From NCBI GenBank assembly GCA_051294375.1, contig CM119269.1:6247919-6311918 (forward strand): DNA of 64,000 bases. Direction: 5' to 3'. A model generated the notes under the pieces. The model had not been told where the DNA came from. It made no database searches and worked only from the letters and a program-made list of their open reading frames with translations. Of the stretch, positions 50,450-62,931 are shown piece after piece. Origin of the DNA: Paraspadella gotoi. Lineage: Eukaryota; Chaetognatha. Position 1 is the first letter of the stretch, and every line of letters starts with the position of its first letter. The translations under genes and the position numbers were made by a program.

Positions 50450-51336
50450 CTTAACTTTCGACGCGGAAAATTAGAATTACCCGGTTTTCTTTCGCCAAAA
50501 ACAAGCGTGGCAACTAAAAGCTAATAAGAATAAACAATAACTGAATAAGGCGAGGCGAGGCGAAACCCCCAATGAATGAAAGGGAAGAAGCCAAACTCAT
50601 TTCGTTTTCTTCACCAGATTTTTCGAAGAAAAGAGCAACGGGTTCTCCTGCATCCCGGATACTAGCAGCAGCAGCAGCAGCACGAAAGCTCGTTGTTTTG
50701 GCTTCGATCTTACATCGAAATTCTTAATTTGTCCTTGACGCTAATTAATTACCTAACTTACGCCTAATTGATTGACATCAAAATTTTATTTATCTTAAAA
50801 CGTTTTCGACAATCGCCAATCTGCAATGACGTTGCAACGATTCCGCCCGCGACCACCAGCGCCGAGGGAAGATGCGCGGCGCTGCGTCGACCGATACTTG
50901 GACGCGGCGGAGGCGACTCCGCTGCCGCCGCTCCGATGCCCACAACCACGACGACGACGATGATAACGACGATTGTGCTTTTTTAATTTTCCTTTGTCAC
51001 TTTTGATTTTATTTTGGCGTCACCTCGAAAGGGGGTAAGGCGTCCTGGGGGTGATTACGACGCCATTGGATCTCACCTTTCCGATCAATTCTTTGAAGAA
51101 TCGTCTGTCATGAGGTTTTATCTTACCATCAGATGATCGGCGACATTTTGTTGGCATAAATCGGCCGCCATTAAGCCTCTGCGCAGCGTCGCGAGAGAGA
51201 TAAGGAGAGCAAGAGAAAATTTTGAAAACATCAGGGAAATAATTGATATCGAGCTGCAGGATGCTTCGTCTTTCCAGCGACGATCGATGTTTATTGATAC
51301 GGTGAAGGCGATCGTACCCACGCTCGCGGCGAAGTA
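50450..51336. promoter_or_regulatory. Head-to-head promoter region of DDX21 and golgin-97
   Basis: 887 bp between the two divergent start codons, GC-rich for this window, with a short (CAG)n at about 50669-50690. Open frames at 50768-50986 and on the reverse strand lack family features. Transcription start sites are not identifiable from the sequence alone; the shared promoter is inferred from the layout. Confidence 0.45.
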
Positions 51337-54300
51337 ATGTTCGCCAAACTGAAAAACGAAAAGCTGGGAGGCGCCCCCGCCAACGTCCCTGGGCCCGCCA
51401 ACAGCAGTATTATTGACGAGGGCGCCGAGCACGACGGTCCGCGTGATGTCGGTAACCAAATAAGGGTTGGCGGGGCATCCATAAAATTATTATTTGTAAA
51501 TGAATCGAGGCGTTGAGATCCGGTTTTTTTCTAACGTAGTTAAAATTTAGAAGCATTTAATGGTTAGGCTCGGAAGCGGTCGTCAACGGGAGCGAGAAAC
51601 CGACGAACGTGAAAGATGTGGCGTTCCTTCAAACGAAGCTCAACGATCTCTTGGGCCGGATGAAGACGTTGAAGAAGGAAAAGGAAGTCGCAGAAGCCAC
51701 CGTAAAGTCCTCCGCCTTGCAGTACGAAGAGAGGTGAGGACAAAAGCGCCGTCTCTGTAAAATTCGGATCGCCGCCAATCTTTGATGCAATCTCAGGTTG
51801 GAGACCTTAAAGAAAGAGCACCTGGCCAAGCGGGACGAAGTCAGGGAGAGTTTCAGCCTCTCTCTCAGACAAAGTCAACTTGAGAAGGAGGAACTCCGCA
51901 CAAAATTGGAAGAGAGCGAAAAACTCAGGTACGGGTGGAGGTTTCGGGGGGGGGGTCAATAGGATAGATTCTTTGCTTCCTCGTCAAACTCTCTCTTCCT
52001 ATCGCCAGGAAGAAAATTCAAAAACGCGACGAAGATTCGGACGAATTGAAGGATTTTCAAAATCAAGAACTTGCTAAGGTCAAGCACATGCTGATCAACG
52101 CTCAAAACCAGGTGAATTTCTTTGTTCTGTATTTTATTTTTTTGCCAAGACGAAGCGTCTTTCACTTGACCGTCGCTGTTCTTTCAGGTCTCGGGTCTCC
52201 AAACCAAACTAAAGACGGAGACGGAGGCGGGCGAACGGGAGGCGCAGCGCGGACGGGAACTCGACCGCCAGTTGCGAGATGCTCAGGAATCGCTTCAGCT
52301 CAAAACCGTCCAGTTGAGGTTGTTTTAAATTAATTTAATGCGCGGCCACTCGGATATTAATTTTTTTTTTTGCGATTGATTAGATCTTTGGAGGAAAAAA
52401 GCACCGAGGATATCAACACTTTCACTTCAACTTTGAAAGACTTGAGAGCGGAAAAAACGTCTTTGCAAAATCAACTGCAACAAGTCAACGAACTTTTCGC
52501 TCAAAAGAGGACGGCTTTCTCCGCCCTCGAGGAAAAATTCACATCCCTAGAGGAAGATTACGTCCGGGACAAGAGAGCCGCCGAAATTTACAAACATGTT
52601 AGTTTTTTTCACACTTTATGATTTTAAAAGGATTTTTTTTCCAAAATAAAAAAAAACACAAAACTTTTTTGTAAGGATGCGGAATCGGAGAAGATCTCGC
52701 TCATGGATCAGATCGAACAGTTGCGCGAGAAGACTGAAACTCTGGAAAGCAGATTAGGCAGTTCCGAGTTAAGTGAGGACGAGCGAATCAAGGGTTAGTA
52801 TCTCGTTTCCACAATGTTTCTTAACACTGAGCGATTTATGAGTCTTCCTCAATATATCGCAGCTCTAGAAAGGGAGCGCATTACTTTGGAGCGACGATTG
52901 GACGAAAGCCGCGAGCAACTCACGGAGATCAAAACGTCGTGGAGCTCCAAGATAACTTCCCTCGAAAATCAAATCACTCACCTCAATCTGAAGCAGGTTG
53001 AGGACAACCAGGAATTGTCGGCCAAGGAAGAACAAATCGAGCAAATGCGTCTTAAGAACGACAGTCAGGTAAAATAGTATTTTTGGTTTGATTCCCGGGC
53101 CGAGTTTTGTTTCCAGTTTTCCATCCACCGTTCTTTGTTGCAGATAACCGAGCTAAAGGAAAAACTAGGCGCAGCCGAAAAACGCTCCGCCGACGCCGCT
53201 ATCGCCGCCCAAGAGTCCGAGTTGAAGTTCGAGCAAAAATTATCTCAATCGCGTCTCGAGGGAGAATCGTTCGAGGCCGAGTTCATTCGAGTGAAGGAAG
53301 AGAACGAAGATCTGAAATCACGGGCGACCCAATTGGAGGAGAGATGCGCCTCTATCGAATCAGCTTCTCTCGATTTGGAGTTGTCCTTCGAGGAAAAGAA
53401 GAAAGAAGCGAGAGAAACAACGGAGACATTGGAAGCGACCATCGCCGATTTGCGCGCCGAGAAGGAAACCGCAGTCGTTAAGTTGAAGGAAAGCAAAGAA
53501 AAGTACGAAAAGGATGTGATCGGCGTTCGAGAAAATCTTTACCGTCAAGCGGCCGACAACGAAAAAGCCGCCAACACGTCAAAGGAAGAATTACGCCTCA
53601 GTCGCGAAACGATTTCTCGGTTAGAAGAAGAATTGAAAAAAACAAAAATCAGGATGGAAGAACTCGGGTCTGCCAACGAACTTCTCGCCGGCGAAAAGGA
53701 TCGTTTGACGTCAGAATCCGAGTCTTTACTTCAGAGATTGCGGCAGATGGAAGAGGAGATTGGGCAGGCGTCGCGGAGGCTTCCCGCGAATGACGACCAC
53801 TCCGTTGACGATTTGAGATCACGTTTAGCTGATGCCCAGGACGAGTTGACACGATTGCGACAGAATGAGAAAAAACTCGCCTCCGAAGTTTCCTTGGAGC
53901 GTAAAGAGAAAGACTCTCTTTTGCTGCGGAACGCCGAGTTGTCGCACAACGCTACGGCGTTCAAAGCTCAGCTCGACGCCGTTAACGGCGCTGCCGGTTC
54001 CGGCTCCTCGGCGAGCACTTCGACGACGGATTTAAAAGAAGCCGCGGAGGAGATCGGCGTCTCTGACAAGTCCGATACCATCGAAGATCTGCATAATCAG
54101 TTGGCGGAGAAAAACAAGACGGTCAAATTGCAGCAGCAGCGAATCGCCGACCTCAAGAAAACATTGCAAAGAGAATTAAAGTTGCAAACGGGTGTCAACA
54201 GTCTCTCGGTGGCTCAGGGGTAAATAAAAATTCATAAATTAAATACCGCCACAAAACCATTTTTTATCGAATGATCGTTAAGTGGGTTGTGTGGCGTTAT

Positions 54301-55281
54301 ATTTACACCGCCTCACGCCCATCATCGTTCATCCAATCCCATTGTCTCAGAGGGGGAATACACCATCCCGAGTGTCGTGTTCCACCCACATTCCTCTGCG
54401 TTGGCAAAGCGAGACCTTCCTAGGGTAACCGCGTCAGTGACAGGAGGCGTCACTTAGGGTCGGAAGCCCCCAAAGACAACAGTGAGATGCCCCATCTCAA
54501 TGGTTGTCACAGGCAACCCGGCTATTGCCATAGTTGACGCTTTTTTAATTTGATTTTTTTTAATTTCAGATACAGTAGTAACGGGGGGAGCTCGACGGAG
54601 GACTTGACTACCCTAGGCGATCCATCCTCCTTTTCGCATTCCACGCCTCTGTCTTCCGCTTCCACAAACGCTATTCCTAGTTCCACCGTCGTGCCTTGCA
54701 GCATTTCAAGCAGTTCCAACGCTGCCGTTCTCCCAAACGTTTCCAGGTATTTCGAAACTGTCCTAATCCTATTTTTACTTGGATAAAAATCCTTGGCCTT
54801 TTTGTCCAGTTCCGATTTGGCCAATTTTCGGAGATCGTCGTCTCATTCGTCGCCTTTTTTACCGATGGACGTCGATGACGTCATCTTCCCGCCGGGTAGG
54901 TCATTCATTGTGCTTTTATTTTAGAAAAGCGCGAAACTTAAAAAAAAAAAACGCATACTTTTTTCTTCAGGGTCATCTCAAAGCGGAGAACCAGATATCG
55001 TTAGTTTTCGGTATTTGAAGCACGTGATTATTCGTTTCATGATCAGCAATCGGTACGAAGCGCAACATCTAGTCAAGGTACTTCATGTATGAAATAGGTT
55101 TTTTACTATTTCTTCTACAATTTAACGTTCATTATTTATACAGGCGGTGAGCACGGTACTGCGCTTCGACAAAGAAGAGGAAAAGCTCGTAACTGATCAC
55201 CTTAACTATAAAATCAGTTGGTTCGGTGCTAAACCCTCTACTAAAAAGCTCAAGTCCGCCAACGTTAAAGACGTTCATTAA
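51337..55281 (+). CDS. GOLGA1: Golgin-97, trans-Golgi GRIP-domain tether
   Basis: Thirteen exons: 51337-51451, 51568-51733, 51797-51928, 52009-52111, 52188-52318, 52384-52597, 52676-52793, 52863-53068, 53144-54219, 54570-54746, 54810-54895, 54971-55077, 55144-55281. Starts MFAKLKNEKLGG, the short amphipathic N-terminus of golgin-97. Then nearly continuous coiled coil, with FQNQELAKVKHML and EKNKTVKLQQQRI matching golgin-97 positions, a Ser-rich linker, and a C-terminal GRIP domain (VSFRYLKHVIIRFM...ISWFGAKP) with the Tyr needed for Arl1 binding (FRYLKH). Family members are parallel dimers on the trans-Golgi network capturing endosome-derived vesicles. Intron 9 holds a SINE-like repeat. Starts 887 bp from DDX21, head to head. 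Confidence 0.95.
54292..54530. repeat. SINE-like interspersed repeat, copy 2
   Basis: In golgin-97 intron 9, between exons encoding the end of the coiled coil and the Ser-rich linker. Matches 16243-16525; has gggtcggaagcccccaaag and ends aacccggctattg. Confidence 0.65.
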
Positions 55282-55602
55282 ACTGCTGACTTCAATTTCA
55301 TTTTAACTGCTAGTCTTTTTTTCACTCATGCACTTTTCGCGACTTATGATGACGTTAATTATTACCGTAGAAGCTTATTTGTTTTGACTTGTTAGTAACT
55401 TGAAAAATCCCATCCCGCTTTTTCATACATTATTTAGAAATGTATTCGCAATCCATGTCCTTATAGCCGATCTCTCTTTCATCGGTCCGCGCCGTTTCGT
55501 CGCTCGATGCGGACACTCGAGTCAAAAAGAATCGCCGCACATCCGACGGCGTGACGAACCCCCCCCCCACTCTGTCAGCCGAGGAAACGCGTCGCCGATA
55601 TC
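55282..55602. other. Spacer between golgin-97 and FBXW7
   Basis: 321 bp between stop and start on the same strand; no element identified. The FBXW7 frame is closed upstream of 55603 by stops, but an in-frame non-AUG or spliced leader exon cannot be excluded. Confidence 0.4.
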
Positions 55603-58600
55603 ATGCAGCGAGGCGGAAGACGAGACGATCCGCCGACCTTCTCCCCCGCCGGCGCCAAAACTCCCGACACTGGCGCCACCAGAAGGTCTTCCCGACGACG
55701 CGGTGGCGGCGCCGACAAGACCGATGACGAAGCACCCCTCCCCGCGGGAGAGTCTTCCTCCTCCTCCTCCACATCCTCCTCTGCCTCCAAGCGTCTGCAC
55801 GGCAGAGGCGTCCCCTCGACTCCTGGGGACCCACTGCTTAAGATCGACGAGCGAGCCGCTCTAATGGAAACCGACGCTTTCGTGAAAAGCCCCGATGCGA
55901 AACTTCCCAAGATGGCGCCGGTGGCGTCCGCGACAACGTCAATGCCGGAAAAGCGAAAACTGGATACGAAGAACGTCGGCGGACGGAAAAAACCCTGCCT
56001 GAAGGAGACGCCGAGTCGGGAGAAGATCGTCGAGGATGTCGACGCTGAGACCGACGAGATGAAAGTCGGAAACTATTCCTCTCCCATGGATGAAGGAGAA
56101 GAGGACGAGAACGAAGACTTAACGCAGGAAAAGCTCTTGTCTCAGGTTAACCTTGTTCAGATTCCCGCCGCCTCTTCCATCGGAAGTGCCCCTAACAGCG
56201 TCCCCAGCAGCGCCGGTAGCGCCTGTAGCACCTCCCTCTGCTCCTCTCCCGGGGACCGCCCACCGGCCTCATTCCCGCCGGCAACGAATCTCGACTCCGT
56301 CTCGTCTTCCGTTGCCAATTCGTCCGCCTCGCCCTTCTCCCCGCTCATCTCCGCCGCCTCTTGCTCACACAGTCAAGGGACACAGACTAACGAGTTCCAC
56401 CGTAAAATCCCTTCCCGCGCCCACCCACCGCCGGGGCTGCAGGAATGGCTGGAAGTCTTCAAGGGCTGGAGCCACGCGGAGAGGCTAATCTCGTTGGATC
56501 AGTTGGTCGAGTTGTGCGAACCCCAACAGGTTGGCGAAAAGAATGGAGGGATAAGTTTAAATTCAATTAATTATTATTGGTTTCTTAAGACATTTAATAA
56601 GGTGCACTTTCATTTAAAATTACATGGTGACAATTTTACAAGCGCCGGTAGAAATACGCTGTCATTTGCAAACCAGTGGTTATTTCATTGATTTTAAAAA
56701 TTAGTTGAGTAGAACATATTAAAGTCATTTTTGTGTTCAAATTTTATATTGATCAGTTAAGATATGCCTTGGCAATGAGTGGAGAAAGTTGGCTTGTAAA
56801 ATCGGGTTTCATTTTTTAACTCACTTTTTTAGATTCAATTTTTTTTCTTATTTTCAGTAAGTTTTCTGAAGAAATTTAAAATAAAATAATATTAATATTA
56901 TTATCTTCTGAAAGCCCTTTCAAATCTAAAGAGAATGACATATTTGCAAATACTTTAGTATATAATTTAACCGGCCTAGCTTTAATTTAATTAGGATATT
57001 CAAAAACAAGACATCTTTCCAAAAATCAATAGCTGGAGGGTAAATTTAAGATTTTTATCAAATTGTAATTGGCTATCTGAAATCTTTTTTCGGGCTCTTT
57101 CATAATACTTATATAAATAATAATATTTTATGTTATAATAATTTAATCAGGTCATATATTTTTTAAAAAAATTTGATATTTTAGATAATTAACTTTTGAC
57201 TCTCTTAATTGAACCAAGGCTGGGCAGCTTAATTTTTATGTTAGAGCTTTCGTAAGTATATCATTCTCTTCATTTTTTTAAGGGCTTTCTGAGGATATTA
57301 ATATTGTTAATATCTTAATAAATACTTTGTTTAAAAAAGAGCTAAGAGTTGAAAAAAAAATTGAATTTAAAAACAGTGAGTTGGAAAATGAAACCCGATT
57401 TTACAAGCCAACTTTCTCCACTCATTGCCAAGGCATATCTTAACTGATCAATATAAAATTTGACTTTAATATGTTCTACTCAACTAATTTTTAAAATCAA
57501 TGAAATAACCACTGGTTTGCAAATGACAGCGTATTTCTACCGGCGCTTGTAAAATTGTCACCATGTAAACGCTTTGGATGCGAACTTTTTTTTAAAACTA
57601 CATAATTTCCTTTTTTCCTGTAGTAGCGATAAACCTAAATCACTATTGTTTTTCCTCCGTTTTCCCCACCATTAGGTGAAGCACGTGATGACGGTGATCG
57701 AGCCGCAGTTTCAACGCGACTTCATTTCTCTCCTTCCGAAAGAGTTGGCTCTCTACGTTCTCTCGTACCTCGAACCTCGCGATTTGGCAAGGGCCGCCCA
57801 GACCTGTCGCTACTGGAGGCTCCTATGCGAAGACAATCTCCTGTGGAAAGAGAAGTGCCTCGAAGCTGAAATCTTGGAGCCCCTGAGAATATTTTTGCCG
57901 GCTTCCGCGGCGCCGGATCGAACCAGGACCGTCTCTGAGTGCAGCGGTCTTTCCGGCGACGTTTTTCCGGCTCGGTGTTTAACTTTCCATGAGGGGCCGC
58001 CCGAAGCCGGAATGCGCATCTCGCCTTCGCCTCCCTTGATCACGGATTTTCCATTATACGGGCGCCAACGACGACCCTCGTCCGTCGGCGGCAGTGGCGA
58101 GTCGCACACTTCCGCGGCGACGTCGACACATTCTCCTCCTTCGCCGCTGCAGCCGTCAGAATGGAAGCGAGCCTATATGCGGCAGCACGAGATCGAGATG
58201 AATTGGCGTCGCCGGCCGCTGAGGCACCCCAAGACCCTCAAAGGCCACGACGACCACGTGATCACCTGTCTGCAGTTCTGGGGAAATCGCATCGTGTCCG
58301 GCTCGGACGACAACACGCTCAAGGTTCGAAATTTTAGTTCAGTGAATAATGAACATATTGATAATATTGCTTTCGCTAAAAAATTCTTATTTCTCTAACC
58401 AGGTGTGGTCGGCCGATACCGGAAAGTGCCTACGAACGCTCGTCGGACACACGGGCGGCGTGTGGTCTTCTCAAATGAAGGACAACATCATCATAAGCGG
58501 TTCTACGGATCGAACCTTAAAAGTCTGGGACGCGGACACCGGGGATTGCATCCACACGCTATACGGACATACGTCTACAGTGCGTTGCATGCACATCCAC

Positions 58601-60348
58601 GACTCTACCGTGGTTAGCGGATCGCGCGACGCCACTCTTAGAATATGGGACGTCGATTCCGGTAATTGATCTCATATTGATGAATTCTGGAGATTTAGTG
58701 ATGGCTCGCCTCGACCTGGATATAGGGATTAAAGAGCCGACATCCATGATGACCTTCCCATTGTATAGACATTAAAAATAAAAAATATTCAAAAAAAAAA
58801 ATAAATAAAATAAAAGTAGGATAAAGAAAAAATATAATTTTAAAATTATATTTATGACATAAAGATGCCCCTATAGACCTATCCCCAGTATGTATCCCTA
58901 TCAGAATTTACAATTCTACATGGTAGTCTTATCCCTATTGGTTCAGCCTCTTCGATATTATGATTTTGTGACTTTCTAACAGAAATGATGTGTGATATCT
59001 ATTAGAAAACTGGGACAGATTGTAATTTAACCTTTAAGAAAGAAAGCAATATATATTTGTTTAAATAATATAGATTAAATACTAAATCCTTCATAAAATA
59101 TAAAAATAGAAAATAGTGAAACAAGTAATTTGCAAATTTTCATAGACAAGAAAGAAATCTGTAAGCATATTTATTAATAGGTTTTTATTTTATTTTTAAA
59201 CTTGGTTCAACCAATATAAAAGTTTTCCATTCATTTAATAAACAAAGTGTTTGAGGATAAAGGTTTTTTGGTTTAAAGTTCAACTTAAATTAATAATACC
59301 GTTTTCACTTTCGGTACAGGCGAGTGCCTTCACGTGTTAATGGGTCATGTGGCGGCCGTTCGTTGCGTGCAATACGATGGGAAACGCGTCATTTCCGGAG
59401 CCTACGATTACATGGTCAAAGTGTGGAACCCCGAAATGGAGGAGTGTCTCTACACCTTACAAGTAATAATAGACTTTTACTACTCTAAAACTTCAGTGTT
59501 TTATTCCTTGACAATGTCCGTCACAGGGTCACACGAATCGGGTCTACAGCCTTCAGTTCGACGGGAAGCACATCGTCAGCGGCTCCCTCGACACTTCGAT
59601 TCGCGTTTGGGACGTGGACACCGGAAACTGCATCCACACCCTTATCGGCCACCAATCGCTCACTTCGGGGATGGAGTTAAAGAACAATATCCTAGTCTCT
59701 GGAAACGCCGACTCCACCGTTAAGGTCAGTTTTCTTTCATGTTTTTAGCTGTTTATATTTACTATTACCAGAAGTCGCAAACTCAATTTATATTTTTTTT
59801 TTGCTCTAGGTTTGGGACATAATATCGGGTCAGTGTCTTCAAACTTTGTCCGGTTCAAACAAACATCAGTCGGCGGTGACTTGCTTGCAATTTACCTCCA
59901 AATTCGTCGTCACTTCGTCCGACGATGGAACCGTAAAGTTGTGGGATCTGAAGACTGGCGAGTTTGTGAGAAATTTGGTGACTCTCGAGTCCGGGGGCTC
60001 GGGCGGAGTCGTTTGGCGGGTAAGAATGAGTCGATTTAGTTTTCCAATTATTTATATTAATTGAAAACTATGGCGCACTATCCCAAAACCAGGTCCGCTC
60101 TTCGGCGACCAAGCTCGTTTGCGCCGTCGGAAGCCGCAATGGAACAGAAGAGACGAAACTCTTAGTTCTGGACTTCGACGCGGCGCCGCCCACCTCGAGC
60201 CTCTGCGCTTCCCCCGAGTCCTGCGCCGTCGTCTCGGAAGAGGCCGGCGACGGCGGCGGCGACGGCGGCGGCGACGCCGCGGAATCCTTCCCAGACTCTT
60301 CTCTCTCCGTCGACAACGAAAACCAAATCTTCCTCGCCAGTTTGTAGT
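55603..60348 (+). CDS. FBXW7: F-box/WD40 substrate receptor FBXW7 (Cdc4/archipelago)
   Basis: Seven exons: 55603-56529, 57676-58323, 58403-58661, 59320-59463, 59527-59724, 59810-60019, 60093-60348; about 880 aa. Order: a ~265-residue Ser/Pro/acidic N-terminus of low complexity; a dimerisation segment ([23 protein letters not shown]); an F-box ([20 protein letters not shown]); a linker; then WD40 blades (for example [72 protein letters not shown]). The phosphodegron-pocket arginines sit in these blades ([10 protein letters not shown] and the R of AAVRCVQ, NRVYSLQ). It is the substrate receptor of an SCF ubiquitin ligase acting on phosphorylated cyclin E, Myc and Notch in the family. Versus human FBXW7 the linker is ~60 aa longer and there is a ~50 aa extra Gly/Asp tail. 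Confidence 0.95.
56623..57565. mobile_element. TA-flanked fold-back MITE in FBXW7 intron 1 (CATGGTGAC ends)
   Basis: 943 bp, flanked by TA, starting CATGGTGACAATTTTAC and ending in the inverse. The arms extend over several hundred bp (atttgcaaaccagtggtta, agttggcttgtaaaatcggg and inverses). Shares interior words with the element at 11196-11884 (caatga..ggagaaagttg, ttaaa.cgggtttcatttt). Confidence 0.8.
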
Positions 60349-61280
60349 TTTTTGCTTTCTTGTCGATCGACGCACGTGGGATGGTTTTCTTTTTTTTCCC
60401 CTTTTTTAATATTCATTGCCTAATATAATTTCTACAGTTTTGCGGTATTTTTTTTTTTTTTTTCGTTTGGTGTGCGTAAACCGGGGGAAACGATTTGGTT
60501 GAGACAGCGCGTGCGCCCTGGAAAGCGGCGAACTGAAATGATACTCGATTTTCGCGGCTTAGGGATTAATTTTATGGTCTATAGTATTACGGAATTATTG
60601 AACCAAATTTCGAGGCATGAAAAGTAGTATGAAAAGTCTAAATAATGAAAAAATAAATTTATTTGTGAAATATTTTTTACCAAGTAACATTTTTAAAACA
60701 ATCTCTTGCTTAAATATTTTCCGTGATCAAAAGACTGGAATACTTCAAACAAAAATAATTTCGACTCTGTTATTCTTAATGTGTACGTGTCATGACATCC
60801 TTCGGATGTGATCTTGTCTCGATTCTGAGAAATGTTATCAAGACGTTTTTCATCAGAATGAAACATCTTGAATTGTTTTAGCTTATAGAAAAAACTATTC
60901 CTAACCATCAATTTATGGAATTAGTCTTTTTTTTTAAAAAAGGTCACAACTATCTTTTAGCCATATAACTTTGACCCGAGGGCAAACTGTAAAGTTACTC
61001 TAATTCGTCTCTATCTGTTAGATGATGTGAATCTTACTTATAAGTATGATAGTATATGATATTTCCGAATCAGTTGGGCGAGTCAAGAACTGACTGAACC
61101 ATAAACAGGAAATTAAATATAAATTTAGACTAACACTCTCGTATTGGTTGTACAATAAATTTGATAGCGTAGTCACATGGAAACCTCCCTTATTTTCCCC
61201 CTCCTCCCCAAATATTTCGTTATAACTATGGTTTTATTTCAGTTAATCCAAATTATAAAAAAACCGACAAAAAACTATCG
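60349..61280. other. Spacer between FBXW7 and MED31
   Basis: 930 bp, AT-rich, with a possible AATAAA at about 60650. Short open frames on either strand look like chance. No gene seen. Confidence 0.5.
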
Positions 61281-62110
61281 ATGTCTGCGGCGGGGGGATA
61301 CGCTAACCCCAACGCTTATCCCGAGAGCGAGGAGCAGTCGCGGCTGCGGTTTCAGGTCGAACTCGAGTTTGTGCAGGTGAGATTGTTTTGTCTGTAGCAT
61401 CTGTAGATACATATTTCATCTTCCAGTTCGCACAAATATTGCTGATTATTGTAGATAGCTCACCTCGGTTCAGCTTGACACGGTTTAGATAAGTTCAGTG
61501 GATGTTGAAGTGTAAATAAAGTTCTTGAGAAATCCTGCTCAGTCTGGCTAATCAATAAACTTGTCACGTGATCTGTATAAGAAAAGAAAGGTTTATACAA
61601 AGTAATAATCACTGATGATTAATGATATTTAATCCTAATCATACGTACGGCTTTATTAAATAATCGCGAACGAAATAAGTTTATTTTTGATCCAACGTTT
61701 AGTTTATGTCCAACATTGCCGCCTCCTTTCTTCCTCCCTCTCATCAGTGCCTCGCCAATCCCAATTACCTTAACTTTTTGGCGCAACGAGGACACTTTAA
61801 AGACCGCGCCTTTGTCAACTATCTTAAGTACCTCTTGTACTGGCGCAAACCCGAATACGCGGCTTATCTCAAATATCCCCAGTGTCTCAATTTGCTAGAG
61901 CTGCTCCAGTACGAGGGATTTCGTACTGAGATTATCAACACTCCCTGCGCCAAGTTCATCGAAGACCAACTTTTGCTCCACTGGCAGCACTATCCGCGGA
62001 AGCGATTAAAGTTGCTGGAGCAACAAGACGCAGAGGCGGCTGGAGTTCCTTCTGAAGCGCCGGCTCTCGAGGCCCTAGAAGAGGCGCCCGCTCCGACCAA
62101 CGGACAGTAG
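61281..62110 (+). CDS. MED31: Mediator complex subunit 31
   Basis: Two exons: 61281-61376 and 61748-62110, about 152 aa. The Soh1/Med31 core is intact from RLRFQVELEFVQ through CLANPNYLNFLAQRGHFKD, FVNYLKYLLYWRKPEY, YPQCLNLLELLQYEGFR and IEDQLLLHWQHYPRKRLKL, colinear with the human protein. Human MED31 has a short charged N-terminus and a Gln-rich tail; here the N-terminus is Gly/Glu-rich and the tail is Glu/Ala/Pro-rich. It is part of the Mediator middle module and helps Mediator bridge activators and Pol II. Only 26 bp separate its stop from the phosphomevalonate kinase start. Confidence 0.96.
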
Positions 62111-62136
62111 GAGGTCGCGAAAGACTGTCACTCCCC

Positions 62137-62931
62137 ATGTCAGGGTCGATCCCCGTGAACAGCTCGAGACCGTCGCCGGCCGCGGTGGTTCTGCTCTCCG
62201 GGAAGCGAAAATCAGGCAAAGACTTCATCGCCGACCGATTGGCCGAACGTCTTGCGCCCCGTCGGGTTTTTGTTGTTAGATTAAGCGCTCCACTCAAGAG
62301 GCAATACGCGCTGGAAAATGGGCTCGACTTTAAAAGGCTGCTGGATTCCTCCGGATATAAGGAGTTACATCGAAAAGGTTAGCGGGTGAAATAAATATTT
62401 TAGATGCTTTTTATTAGTAACTTAAAGTTAGTATCCGCTTGTTTGTCTTTTTTCTTTTAGCCATGGTCGTTTGGGGAGAAAAGAAGCGAGACTGCGATCG
62501 CGGATTCTTCTGTCGCGCCGCCATCGATGACGCTCTTCTCGGCGTCGACGACGAGGTCGTCGGGGAAAGCGTTTGGATCGTGCCCGACGCCCGACGACTC
62601 TCCGACCTCCAGTTTTTTCGGAACTTTTTTTCCGACTGCCTGGTGATTCTGACTTTCGTCGCGTCTACGCGTCGAGGCCTAAATATTAAGAGACTATCGA
62701 GCCTTTTTATTTCCATCACTCTTTCAGATGACTGTGCGCGTTCGGGCCTCGGAAGAAACTCGACGCGGTCGCGGGTGGGCGTGGTCTGCTGGTGTGGATG
62801 ACGCGGAGACGGAGTGCGGACTGGACGCCGTGTCCGAATGGGACGTCGTGGTTGATAACGAAGGCGTCGACGGAGAGTTGGAAGAGTTGTTCAGAACATT
62901 GGAATATGCCTTCGTGAAACACTCGCCGTAA
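62137..62931 (+). CDS. PMVK: Phosphomevalonate kinase
   Basis: Three exons: 62137-62377, 62461-62642, 62728-62931; about 208 aa, slightly longer than human (192 aa) because of an N-terminal extension. Shows the P-loop-like SGKRKSGKDF near residue 21, LSAPLKRQYA, DFKRLLDSSGYKE, WGEKKRDCDRGFFCR, DARRLSDLQFFR and GVDDAETECGLD, all matching animal PMVK. It makes diphosphomevalonate from phosphomevalonate and ATP in the isoprenoid pathway. This is the animal type, unrelated to the fungal/plant GHMP enzyme. No peroxisome-type SKL end; it ends VKHSP. The start is the first ATG; the next in-frame Met is past the P-loop. Confidence 0.95.

Noticed and set aside
54220-54222. Apparent stop of golgin-97 after VAQGG
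   Set aside because: It is an intron donor (GGG|GTAAAT context); the GRIP domain lies in the following exons and phases agree.
56530-56691. In-frame extension of FBXW7 exon 1 past the donor
   Set aside because: The conserved order CEPxQ then VKHVM continues at 57676, so this stretch is intron; it also runs into a fold-back element.
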